From JAHDBG01 sp963922685 (lineage in GTDB: Bacteria > Pseudomonadota > Gammaproteobacteria > Chromatiales > Chromatiaceae), in NCBI GenBank assembly GCA_963922685.1, contig CAWUJM010000004.1, positions 1 to 63,816 of the forward strand: a DNA stretch of 63,816 nt, in the 5' to 3' direction. The translations under genes were made by a program, and so were the position numbers. The notes beneath the pieces are model-generated. The model was not told the DNA's origin and did not search any database. It was given only the letters and a program-made list of their open reading frames with translations. The stretch's first letter is position 1, and every line of letters begins with the position of its first letter. Below are positions 51,767 through 61,306 of the stretch, piece by piece.

Positions 51767-52534
51767 ATGCGTTCAACACCAACCCGCCCATGGCTCACGA
51801 TCTTACTCGGCGGACTACTGACCAGTCAGATCAGTGCTGCACAGCCGGATGAAGTCCGACTGAATCGCGCCTATCAATACAGTCTGCTGGATGCCTCTCG
51901 TGTGACTCAGGAAGAAATCAGCGATCAGTTAAATGCGATTCATCCGGATAACGACAGCCTGATCTGGAACCAGGACAGAACCAGACTGCTGGTCGTTACC
52001 TGGAAGTCACAACAGTCGTATGCAGACTATCTGCAGCCTGAGACGACCACGTCAACCAGTGAAGATTATGTCGTCTGGGTCACACTCGCACCACAAGTAC
52101 AACAGTTCTGCCGGAATTTACCCGAAGATCACAGCAAAAACGGTGGTCAGGTCACTCTGCGACTGAAGCAGTATCTCGGTCTGAATCATACCTGGGATTA
52201 TGACGTATTCGTTGAGCTGTGGGTGTCACCGGACGATCTGTTCCGGCCTTGTGTTGATCCGGAGACGCAGGATACACAGTGTAACCTGAGCTTTGGTAAA
52301 GACATTCCTGTCGTCAGAAATATCAGAGATTATAAAAGTTTTTATCAGAACCTGTACTACACCAGCTTCCGTCGTGCCGGTGGCGCACCCTGGACCGGCT
52401 TGGGTTATACTTATAACTGGGACCGGCGTGGTCTGTCTGAAGTCGGTGCCAGCGAATATATTCTGGTACCGGGTGCCGCCTATGAAATCAAAGATGCGGT
52501 TCCAACTCTGACCTATTGCGGGCTATCTGAATGA
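51767..52534 (+). CDS. Conserved secreted protein of unknown function
   Basis: A 255-residue protein with a signal peptide (LTILLGGLLTSQISAAQ, cleavage near residue 25). Segments with a conserved look are YVVWVTLAPQVQQFC, YDVFVELWVSPDDLFRPCVDPETQ, PWTGLGYTYNWD and GASEYILVPGAAYEIKDAVPTL. Paired Cys residues suggest a disulfide in the periplasm or outside. I recognise no domain of known function. It starts nine bases after pyrD and overlaps bolA by four bases (ATGA). Confidence 0.65.
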   Translation: MRSTPTRPWLTILLGGLLTSQISAAQPDEVRLNRAYQYSLLDASRVTQEEISDQLNAIHPDNDSLIWNQDRTRLLVVTWKSQQSYADYLQPETTTSTSEDYVVWVTLAPQVQQFCRNLPEDHSKNGGQVTLRLKQYLGLNHTWDYDVFVELWVSPDDLFRPCVDPETQDTQCNLSFGKDIPVVRNIRDYKSFYQNLYYTSFRRAGGAPWTGLGYTYNWDRRGLSEVGASEYILVPGAAYEIKDAVPTLTYCGLSE

Positions 52535-52851
52535 CGCTGCAGCAACGCCTCACTGAGCGGCTACAAGCTCAGTTCACACCTGTCCATCTGGATGTTGTGA
52601 ATGAAAGCAACCAGCATAACGTCCCTGTCGGTGCTGAATCACATTTTAAGGTCACGCTGGTGTGTACGCAGTTTGCAGAACAACCGCTGATCAGGCGCCA
52701 CCGCGCAGTCTACCAGGCGCTGGCAGGTGATATTCAGGCGGCGATTCATGCACTGGCACTGCATACCTATACGCCGGAGGAATGGCAGGCCAGAGAAGCT
52801 GAGGTACCTGCCTCGCCGCCGTGTCACGGTGGCGGGCGGTCAGAAACCTGA
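52531..52851 (+). CDS. bolA: BolA family protein
   Basis: A 106-residue BolA fold: LTERLQAQFTPVHLDVVNES, NVPVGAESHFKVTLVC and HRAVYQALAGDIQAAIHALALHTYTPEEW. BolA proteins bind [2Fe-2S] clusters with monothiol glutaredoxins and can act as transcription regulators; the conserved His in SHFKV is present. The last ~20 residues (after EEWQAR) are Pro/Gly-rich and are encoded inside the direct repeat copied at 61230-61305. That tail may be part of the native gene or a product of the repeat. Confidence 0.92.
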   Translation: MTLQQRLTERLQAQFTPVHLDVVNESNQHNVPVGAESHFKVTLVCTQFAEQPLIRRHRAVYQALAGDIQAAIHALALHTYTPEEWQAREAEVPASPPCHGGGRSET

Positions 52852-52855
52852 CTTT
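52779..52855 (+). repeat. Direct repeat copy 1 (3' end of bolA)
   Basis: A 77-base segment repeated at 61230-61305 with one gap and about three substitutions. It contains a GC-rich palindrome (CGCCGCCGTG/CACGGTGGCG, one mismatch) and runs past the bolA stop to ACTTT. With copy 2 it brackets the giant gene. Confidence 0.92.
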
Positions 52856-52938
52856 GCCTGAGAACCATGGGTGGGTTTTCCCCACCTCACTTTGCTAACC
52901 AGCCCGGAATCCAACAAGAATCTTGCAGGAGACCCGCT

Positions 52939-55900
52939 ATGACTTCCCGACTTCATCATACCCTCACCGCCCTGTTAGTCACTAGCTTGCCAGCCATAGC
53001 ACATGCGTCCATCATGATGCTGGATCGCAGTACCCTGCTCGGTATTGACAATGCGGCCAATCGCACTCACTTCAGCCACAATATCCAGTCTCTGGAACGC
53101 CAGCTGATCGGTACGCAGGCCGCCAGTAAGGTACGGGTGCAGCAACATATCAACCAGACCCGGGGCAGAAAAGAAGCCAGCGTTGTGACTGTCTCCGACT
53201 ATGTCAGTGCCCGGGCGCGGGCCAGGCAACTCGGTCTGCGCTGGGCCGATCCCACCACCTGGGGCGGAAAAAGCTGGGAGATCTTTTCACCCGACCAGCA
53301 TCAGGGTGAACGGGCCGCCCTGCTGACACCCTTCAGTGACCTGGATCTGCAGGCACTGCCGACAGACATACCAGTCGTGGCACAGCCAGCCGGGTGGGCC
53401 GTCTGCCGGGTAGCCGTACCGCAGGGCACCTTCCTGTATGGCTATTATGACGGCGTCCGGCCACAGTGTACTGTCGGCGATCCAAACACCATGCAGTGGG
53501 ATGTTGCAGCACAAGGCTGGCAACATCCGGTCACTGTGGATGATCAGACCAGCCGCATACCCCGGCAGCAAACCGATTTCAGTGTCCTGCCGGCAGCCGA
53601 TATCAGTACCCTGCCACCGCACCACATCCTGCCTGCACTGGTCCGGTTCACACAACAGGCACATGGGTTCGCCAGCGACTATGCACCGGATCGCAGCACC
53701 ACCCTGTGGCCAGCCGACACGATGGGCTACCAGCTCGGACGGCTGGTAAACGACACCGGTATAGTCGATATACAACGACATACTGCAGCAGAAATCACCG
53801 TACATCCACTGCAACAATGTCACTTCCGGGTGCAGATCCCACAGGCGGACAGTGCACAGCCCCTCACCCTGACCTACCGGGCCCAGGCCAGTCAGCGTCA
53901 GGACAACCACTATCGCTGCCAGGTGACAACCGCTGACCTGCAACAATGGCTGACCGACCAGCAGGCTATCCATGCCGGAATTGTCGGCACAACGCCCGGC
54001 GACCTGGCGTTTCTCAGCGTCAGCCTGCCATACACCTACGACATCATACCGGGTGCACCTGCAATCAGTGCCGACCAGCGTACACAATTGCAGGCCATGC
54101 TGGCAGACCTGCCCAAGTTGCAGGATGCGGTAAGACGCGACTATGAAACTCACATAAACAGTCCGGTAGTTCCAGCAGGATTCTTCGATCTGAAACAGTT
54201 GGCGACGCAGGACCTGCGGAAAAAACCACTCGCAGAGCTGACCACCCTGATCCGGTATGCCTTTCCGGGTAAACGCAACATCACGCGCCTGCCAGAAACC
54301 TGGCGTAAGATTGTACCCCTCACAACAACGTTGCGTATTCAGAATACAACATTGCCAGACCAGACTCTGGAAGCCCTGACACGAGAATCTGGCGTACTGA
54401 CTCCGGTGCTGTTATCCATACAATCCAAACAGCATCATCAGGAACGTCTGCGCCAGTTCACACAATGGCAGGCACAACTGACGGACCTGCTCGCAGGCTA
54501 CGGTGACAACAACCACCGTGATCTGCTGCGTGACGAACGTTATCGTGAAGCACGGCACAGGCAGCTGCACAACCTGCATGACGACATGAAAAAGCTGGAT
54601 CGCATTGATTATCTGCAGGGTTGTGGTACACAAATACCAGATCAGTTACAGACACATCCGGAACAGTATTGTCGCGACATGGCGACGCAGGCCAGGGAAT
54701 TAGAACAACAGATTACCGACACTATCCGGGACGGATTACCACACACCAGCTATCTGCAAACCCTGCACACCCTGCACAAAGCGGCTGATGACGACCAGCA
54801 CCTGCACGAAGTCACCTTCACCACACTGGAGGCCTGGATAACATCCAGCAAGCAGGCCCTGATACAACCTCAGCCAGGCGACTGGGAGTTTGGCCATGCG
54901 ATAGTGCGCTACAGACAGGGCGTGACGCGGTATCAACTATCCTGGAAGCTTGACGCCGAAAAGTTGCGCCATATCTTCCAGGTACTGCGCCAGCTACAGC
55001 AACAGGGAGAACTGGTCATTACAGAGACCACCTCATTCTCAGAGGTTGCAGCACAGTTTGCCGACCTGTATCAGACCGTGCAGGCCCGGGCCGATGGACA
55101 TGACGAGACAACAGACAACATAGCCAATACCCCGCAACAACCGCTGCATATTCTGGCGGCGCAACCCGGAGAGACCTATTTCCCGATCACGGCGGACCAG
55201 GTAGCCCGCTGGCCCGGGCGGGTCAGATCTTATGCTCAGGATCGCCTGGCAGATGGTGCCGGTCCGGTCCGCTGGGCACTGGCTGCACAGGGCGCAGAAC
55301 CCCCCCCACTGCAGACAGCGGATGACGAGCATAACCTGCACTTCAGAATACAGCCAGGGCAGAGTTACCGGCTCTATCTGGCACAGGACAATATAGAGGC
55401 CTGGGCCAGCAGCAACCTCTACCTGGCAGAAGGACAGCTTGCCGACCTGCAGGCAGACACGTGGGCAGATGACCAGTATCATCTGACCTTCAGTGATAGC
55501 ACGGCACCAGTGGTACTACGCTACCAGAGCCGCACCAATAGTGGTCGGGTCTATGATATATCAATACGCTTTACGGCATCAGACAACCCGACTGATGTCG
55601 CTGAATCAGGCCAGCTATTGCATGAACCACGCTTCAACCTGGCCATTGCTGATGGTGCAGAAACAGATGACCTGTCTGTGGAACTGACCGCCGCTGACCC
55701 GGCGTCCGGCAGGCTCCTGTCCGGCATCACCACCCGACTGAGTGACTGCCTGGAGCGATTTGATCAGGGAGACCGGGCGTGTCAGCACAGTACATCATTC
55801 AACACACCGCAGCAGCAGAACGACAGAGTACATCTGCAACCTGGCTCATTCTTCACGGTTGCCCGGGTAGTTAATCCACTGCCGTCGCAAAAGATTGTGC

Positions 55901-58900
55901 GTATACCTGTCACCGTACAGGACAAGCCACAACAACTGATCACACGTGTGGCAAAGACCGATGGAAGCGGCAATATCCGGGGCTACAGCCAGCGCTGGCA
56001 CACCATACATAACCAGCAACACAAGATGGGTGTTTATTACAACCCGGAAATCACGCAGGGTACAGAGCCACTCCTGATTCGCCCGGTATTCTGGGAGATG
56101 CCGGCATCAATTGCACAGGATACGCAGATTCTCGGTACCAGCCTGAGACTGGTGCATGCTGATATGCCTGTCACCTTACAGCGGGCACTCACCACTTACA
56201 ACAATTCCGCTGACACAACCGATGCAGCAATAACTCTGGATGATCCATATATTCAGAATGGCAGTGCTGATGCAGAACACCTGTCTGACAACAGTGCTGA
56301 CTTGCTGTTGCAGGGGCAGCAGGCCCCGAGCTTTGTTTACGATAGTACCTCGTTGCAACCCGGAGCTTATACCTTCGAAGTCATACAAACTGTTGACACA
56401 GAATATGATAAATCATGTCGTCTGCCAGTGGGTAAAACTCAGGTTGCAGGCGCACACTATTGTGTCATCAGTCCACCCCAGCCCTGGGCTGCAAATGCGC
56501 TGCAACGCCAACCCGCTCATCCCCGCATTATCACAACACTGACAGATACCTTTACAGTCACGGTTCAGGCACCGGCAGCACGGCCTGATGCTGACATCTT
56601 CGTCACGAAAGACGATATTGATAAACCGATTGAAATTGCACCGGATATGCAATGGAAACCCGGTACCACACTGACTCAACCCATAACTGCAGAGCTACCT
56701 TATGCTTATGATATATGGAACATGCAGACTGCACCCGCGCAACAAATCAGCCACTCAGGTATAGGTTATCAACCTCCGGCACTGAGTACGCGTGAAAGAA
56801 AACATCTGGCATCCGTACTGGAGAAGATGGATTATCGCGTTGTCACCCGACAGCCCATGCTATGCCCGGTGAAAGCAGACAGTAATAAACCCAATCATGC
56901 GCTATGTGATAGTCTACCACTCAACGATATGACTGCTCTGGAAGAAAAAATAGCAATATATGACGATATACAGTTCGATTTTGACCAAGGCACTCTGATT
57001 CTTAATAACCAGGATGAATTACCTGTCAACATCAGCAGAATTCTCAACCCTGCCGTGGCGATGATATCTGCCAGAAATGTGAAAGACCACGTACGAGAGC
57101 ACAAATTAACATATATTTCATTAGCTATTCTGGGTCTTGCCACCTATGCAGTCCATCAGGCTTATGATCTTCCCTATACGTTACGTAGTATATACATGTT
57201 ACTTAAACCGGGGGAAAAGAATCCATATAAAGGCGCACTATCAGGTGGCTCACCCGATCCAGCAGACTTGATACAATTTTTCCTTGAAGCAGAAGGTATT
57301 CAGGATACGCCTTTAGCAAAGAGTGTTTATGTCAGACAAAATACACAAAGCTACCGTTTTTATCCTGATAAAGCAGAAGACTGGGAAAATTTTATTACTT
57401 ATCATGATGGTATTGCAAGCAGAAAAGATAACGATATTTACATTACGATTAAAGATTTAGAATATTTCTGCTTATCTGTTGAGCCTCACGAACTTGGTGT
57501 TAGTTATATAGAACAGATGACTATCGTATTGCCAGACCACCATTGGGAAATGCGCACATCCTCCCATGGAAAAAATCCTACACGTTACTGTCTGGATAAG
57601 AATGCGACACAGAGCCTGAAAAAACATTTACAGGCAGGAACTCATGTTGAACTACAGCTGGAAGTCCAGCATACAAATAATCAGATAGATGTCGTGACCA
57701 GGAAACTCCACTCTCTGGATAAAGTGCTGGATTCTCTCACTTCAATTGTAACTGAATCATCCCAGAGTCCTGCCATAGTTATTGAGGACTATGTTGCTGA
57801 TGCAACAGGTCGCCAATTTCGTGTTGATCTGAACGATATCAGCCTGTCCGAACAAGCCATTGCCCGCAAGTTTGGCTTAGCAAATAATGATGTTAAGCTT
57901 CAGATTCAGGCAATCAAATTTCATACAGGTATCGGAAAAAAGAATACAATTGACCTGAATATACCAGATCAGAACTTTATCAATATACCCATACAGATTA
58001 AAGATACAGAGACTGCCACAGGGCAACCGCTTCTGTCACTACATGGTCAGACAGGCGAGGTATCACCTACCGGCAACCACTGGTCAGGAGAATTTGAGAT
58101 TCTTCTGGATCTTACACTGAATAACAAACGGAAGACCACTATTACTAAAAAAACTAATGCTTTATTAGTGCCTTACCTGAACCCGAAGATTTCTGTTTAC
58201 TGGGAAAATTATCATAGTCAGAATACTACGAAAAAAAATACGCTTGGACTGGATGTACAACCCAGTATGGGCCAATCACTGGATCTGGATTGGGTAGATA
58301 AACATCTGATTGATATCGTCAATCATTATTACAACCCGATTCTGGAAAAGCTGTATACTGATCTGAATACAGCACAGAAAGTCAGTCATCTGATTGAACA
58401 GACAAGGCCAGACACTGATCTGGATTCAGGAGAGATAGTCTGGTTGCATGCCACCAGATTCCCGCAATGGAAGCTCTACCTGCCTACTGAAGATTGGGAG
58501 AAAACAACAAGTGATATAGTCAGCCTTGAGCCAGAAAAAATACACCTCGGACATATTGATACAGACAGTGGTATTGAATCAATCTGTCAGTTAACAGATG
58601 GTAACAGTAAATGTGAAATTCTTGCAGAAGACCTCAGCACCTTCTGGCAAGAAATGGAAGACGAAAAGAGTATAACAGATGGGTTAAAAAATCTGTTAAC
58701 TGACGTGTTAAATGGCGACATAACAGGCCTGCACTCCAGACCATTGAGCACACAACATGATCTTTTTATCGGGCTGAGTCGTGAAGATGCCGAAGGATTA
58801 CGAGCACTACGCAGTACCAACGAGAAAATTGAAGAAAGTTACACGCTGCAGAAGCCAGTACTGTTATATGCAGTGCAGGATTTTCCGGATCAGTTAGCTG

Positions 58901-61167
58901 AGATAGAAAAAGCTGATGACGTTGTAGGTCTGTTATTAAATCTATGGAGTGCTGTGGTAGAAGATATCCACACGCAGTGGAAAGATTACTATAACAAAAT
59001 AAAGGATAATCAGATGTCGGATATTATTCTGAAAAATGCTTTTCGTATAGCTGTCAAAACACTAACCAGACTCAGACATCCAAGCGAAGAGGAAGAAGAG
59101 GAAGAAGAGGAGGAAGAAGAGGAAAGAAGAATAATGATTAATTTCAGTGCCAACATGCAACTTAATGAAGCAACCTTACGTGAAAAAATTCAGATGGAAT
59201 ACAATTCGTTTGGTATAAGCGATCTCGACAATGTAGTGCTTAATACAAACTTTCCATTTGCTATCCGAAAATTAAAAATACGCTGCCATGATACGGATAC
59301 AGGGTTGCTCACCTTAGATCTGTTAAGGATAACAAACCATTATGACGAAGCAATAAGCGATCAGAAACTAGCGTTAAATACACCATCAAGATGCAAGTTT
59401 GATATATCTTTGTATGGTAAAAGATCTAATTTAATTTATCTTCAGGAAGATTTTCAGGATGAAGATGCTGCAAATCTTTTTCCTGAAAGGATCAGGTTTA
59501 ATCATCGGTTTACCACTGAACCTCGCAATTATTATGATGTAGATCTTCGTATCAGGGAAACTGTCAACAATGCAATTTTTTCCTTGCTGGTTAATAATGA
59601 GGTAAAAGATAGTAGATACATGTTGAATATTGAAGATTGCGATAGAATTTTTTATAATTATGGTCAACCGGGGCTTGCTCAAGCGTCCAGATACCAATAT
59701 GGTTACTTTGGCGAGCAACCTGAAAGAAGTATGGGGAAACAACGTGTTTTCCGCCATCAGTACTTATGGAAAGAATATAATTTTTTAAGTCATGCGCTGA
59801 AGGATGTTCAAATAACATCCACATTTTACCCGTTACGGAGGACTTACATTTTTTTTGAAAACCAAGACCAAGTTCATCTTGATGGACCGTATGACCCGCT
59901 TATTTATCGTAACATAGTGACCAGTATCCCAGACACCAGAATTGTCAGATCAATACGTAATTTAGATGTTATTCCCGGAAGTTTTCTGGAGAAAATGATA
60001 AATTACTTCCAGATTGACAAACTATATAGACACGATCCTTATCATTTTTTCCAAAGAATAACTGGCCGTATGGAAAGAATACATGGCCGTATGGAAAAAA
60101 ATATGGACTCTTTCTGGATGGGTTCAATGAAAGTTGCTAAGCTAATATACCTTATCAATACTTATGTGGCTGATTATAATACCGGTAATTTGTTAAGTGA
60201 TGTCATAGACTATAGAAACATCACACTGCAGGATTATCATAATACCCGGGATTCAGAACAACCTGATGATATCCACATATCTGCACAACGACTGAAGTCT
60301 CTCAGGCTGGCCGAAGATTTATTGATGTTTTCAGACAGTTACCGATATACGAGGATAACCATGAAACGTATATTTAATGTCATCCGGAATCAGACTATAA
60401 CTGAAACATTCAGTAGAGAGCTTCCAAAAGCGATATTATTGAGTACCTTGCAAGCTATATATGATGCCAGGAAAGTAAGGCGGTTCACAAATAATAATCC
60501 CGACCGGATAATACCGTTTGACACAAGACGTTATTATTATAACTTTATGTTCAGATTTAAAGATTGGTACGAAAACTATGCTGTCGGAAATATAGAAAAC
60601 GCACGTACCGCACTCATGCAGAATAACAATCCACAAAGAAGACAAAAGGTTGCAGATCAATTGATCTGGAACTGTGAGACCACAAAAATACCATCCGTAA
60701 TCTGCCTGAACCAAAAAGAATTAAGGACATACATGAGATCAAGAGAGGACGTGGGCCTTGTTGACTCAAATCTTCTTGATAGTATCATTCGTCGGGTATA
60801 TCAGCAAGGTGGTTCCATAAGCCCTATTGTAAGTGGAGAAGAACTAGCAAATCGTTTTTTCACCGGAAAAAACAATATTCCATATTATAGGATGGGCTCA
60901 TCAGAGCTTAATGCATATTATAATCAAATAGAATCTGACGAGAATGTCAGGCAACAAGCAGAGTTGATTTTTGGTCATTCACTGAGAGAATATGGAACGA
61001 CTTCCACTTATGCCAGGGATCATCATGTATGCCGCGATATTTATGGCATTCCTATTCCTGTTTATATTACTAATGATCAAAGGCAAAGTACATTCGTAGG
61101 AAAACTCATCCGCCGACATGGTTACTCAAAGGACTACATAGGACTGCGCCCTAACCCTTGTGAATAA
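52939..61167 (+). CDS. Giant secreted protein of unknown function
   Basis: 2742 residues from ATG 52939, preceded by AGGAG. A clear signal peptide (LTALLVTSLPAIAHA) leads to a long extracellular or periplasmic body. I recognise no known domain. Visible features: LPYTYDI with ADQRTQLQAMLADL (~363-391) is echoed by LPYAYDI with RERKHLASVLEKM (~1253-1294), suggesting duplicated domains. One possible membrane helix (YISLAILGLATYAVHQA) lies near 1391-1410. A run of 13 Glu is near 2048-2061. The C-terminal third is Tyr/Asn/Arg-rich and mostly charged. DNA up to about 56,550 is GC-richer with neighbour-like codon use; the rest is clearly AT-richer. The gene lies between two copies of a bolA 3'-end repeat. 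A toxin, adhesin or surface protein role is a guess. Confidence 0.85.
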   Translation: MTSRLHHTLTALLVTSLPAIAHASIMMLDRSTLLGIDNAANRTHFSHNIQSLERQLIGTQAASKVRVQQHINQTRGRKEASVVTVSDYVSARARARQLGLRWADPTTWGGKSWEIFSPDQHQGERAALLTPFSDLDLQALPTDIPVVAQPAGWAVCRVAVPQGTFLYGYYDGVRPQCTVGDPNTMQWDVAAQGWQHPVTVDDQTSRIPRQQTDFSVLPAADISTLPPHHILPALVRFTQQAHGFASDYAPDRSTTLWPADTMGYQLGRLVNDTGIVDIQRHTAAEITVHPLQQCHFRVQIPQADSAQPLTLTYRAQASQRQDNHYRCQVTTADLQQWLTDQQAIHAGIVGTTPGDLAFLSVSLPYTYDIIPGAPAISADQRTQLQAMLADLPKLQDAVRRDYETHINSPVVPAGFFDLKQLATQDLRKKPLAELTTLIRYAFPGKRNITRLPETWRKIVPLTTTLRIQNTTLPDQTLEALTRESGVLTPVLLSIQSKQHHQERLRQFTQWQAQLTDLLAGYGDNNHRDLLRDERYREARHRQLHNLHDDMKKLDRIDYLQGCGTQIPDQLQTHPEQYCRDMATQARELEQQITDTIRDGLPHTSYLQTLHTLHKAADDDQHLHEVTFTTLEAWITSSKQALIQPQPGDWEFGHAIVRYRQGVTRYQLSWKLDAEKLRHIFQVLRQLQQQGELVITETTSFSEVAAQFADLYQTVQARADGHDETTDNIANTPQQPLHILAAQPGETYFPITADQVARWPGRVRSYAQDRLADGAGPVRWALAAQGAEPPPLQTADDEHNLHFRIQPGQSYRLYLAQDNIEAWASSNLYLAEGQLADLQADTWADDQYHLTFSDSTAPVVLRYQSRTNSGRVYDISIRFTASDNPTDVAESGQLLHEPRFNLAIADGAETDDLSVELTAADPASGRLLSGITTRLSDCLERFDQGDRACQHSTSFNTPQQQNDRVHLQPGSFFTVARVVNPLPSQKIVRIPVTVQDKPQQLITRVAKTDGSGNIRGYSQRWHTIHNQQHKMGVYYNPEITQGTEPLLIRPVFWEMPASIAQDTQILGTSLRLVHADMPVTLQRALTTYNNSADTTDAAITLDDPYIQNGSADAEHLSDNSADLLLQGQQAPSFVYDSTSLQPGAYTFEVIQTVDTEYDKSCRLPVGKTQVAGAHYCVISPPQPWAANALQRQPAHPRIITTLTDTFTVTVQAPAARPDADIFVTKDDIDKPIEIAPDMQWKPGTTLTQPITAELPYAYDIWNMQTAPAQQISHSGIGYQPPALSTRERKHLASVLEKMDYRVVTRQPMLCPVKADSNKPNHALCDSLPLNDMTALEEKIAIYDDIQFDFDQGTLILNNQDELPVNISRILNPAVAMISARNVKDHVREHKLTYISLAILGLATYAVHQAYDLPYTLRSIYMLLKPGEKNPYKGALSGGSPDPADLIQFFLEAEGIQDTPLAKSVYVRQNTQSYRFYPDKAEDWENFITYHDGIASRKDNDIYITIKDLEYFCLSVEPHELGVSYIEQMTIVLPDHHWEMRTSSHGKNPTRYCLDKNATQSLKKHLQAGTHVELQLEVQHTNNQIDVVTRKLHSLDKVLDSLTSIVTESSQSPAIVIEDYVADATGRQFRVDLNDISLSEQAIARKFGLANNDVKLQIQAIKFHTGIGKKNTIDLNIPDQNFINIPIQIKDTETATGQPLLSLHGQTGEVSPTGNHWSGEFEILLDLTLNNKRKTTITKKTNALLVPYLNPKISVYWENYHSQNTTKKNTLGLDVQPSMGQSLDLDWVDKHLIDIVNHYYNPILEKLYTDLNTAQKVSHLIEQTRPDTDLDSGEIVWLHATRFPQWKLYLPTEDWEKTTSDIVSLEPEKIHLGHIDTDSGIESICQLTDGNSKCEILAEDLSTFWQEMEDEKSITDGLKNLLTDVLNGDITGLHSRPLSTQHDLFIGLSREDAEGLRALRSTNEKIEESYTLQKPVLLYAVQDFPDQLAEIEKADDVVGLLLNLWSAVVEDIHTQWKDYYNKIKDNQMSDIILKNAFRIAVKTLTRLRHPSEEEEEEEEEEEEERRIMINFSANMQLNEATLREKIQMEYNSFGISDLDNVVLNTNFPFAIRKLKIRCHDTDTGLLTLDLLRITNHYDEAISDQKLALNTPSRCKFDISLYGKRSNLIYLQEDFQDEDAANLFPERIRFNHRFTTEPRNYYDVDLRIRETVNNAIFSLLVNNEVKDSRYMLNIEDCDRIFYNYGQPGLAQASRYQYGYFGEQPERSMGKQRVFRHQYLWKEYNFLSHALKDVQITSTFYPLRRTYIFFENQDQVHLDGPYDPLIYRNIVTSIPDTRIVRSIRNLDVIPGSFLEKMINYFQIDKLYRHDPYHFFQRITGRMERIHGRMEKNMDSFWMGSMKVAKLIYLINTYVADYNTGNLLSDVIDYRNITLQDYHNTRDSEQPDDIHISAQRLKSLRLAEDLLMFSDSYRYTRITMKRIFNVIRNQTITETFSRELPKAILLSTLQAIYDARKVRRFTNNNPDRIIPFDTRRYYYNFMFRFKDWYENYAVGNIENARTALMQNNNPQRRQKVADQLIWNCETTKIPSVICLNQKELRTYMRSREDVGLVDSNLLDSIIRRVYQQGGSISPIVSGEELANRFFTGKNNIPYYRMGSSELNAYYNQIESDENVRQQAELIFGHSLREYGTTSTYARDHHVCRDIYGIPIPVYITNDQRQSTFVGKLIRRHGYSKDYIGLRPNPCE

Positions 61168-61229
61168 TCGGGGTGTCCCGGTCCCTCAATTCCTTTTCCC
61201 CCTTCAAATGGGGCGATATTCACACCGAG

Positions 61230-61305
61230 GGAATGGCAGCCAGAGAAGCTGAGGTACCTGCCTCGCCGCCGTGTCACGGCGGCGGGCGATCAGAAACCTG
61301 ACTTT
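61230..61305 (+). repeat. Direct repeat copy 2 (bolA 3'-end duplicate)
   Basis: Matches 52779-52855. Here the palindrome is perfect (CGCCGCCGTG around T and CACGGCGGCG) and is followed by TTTTT, so it could act as a terminator for the giant gene or nhaA. Weaker similarity extends a further ~10 bases upstream. It abuts the nhaA stop (61307). Confidence 0.92.
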
Positions 61306-61306
61306 T

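Noticed and set aside
52939..61167. Giant gene as an insecticidal Tc or RHS toxin
   Set aside because: It has a signal peptide and lacks RHS/YD repeats and recognisable TcA/TcB motifs.
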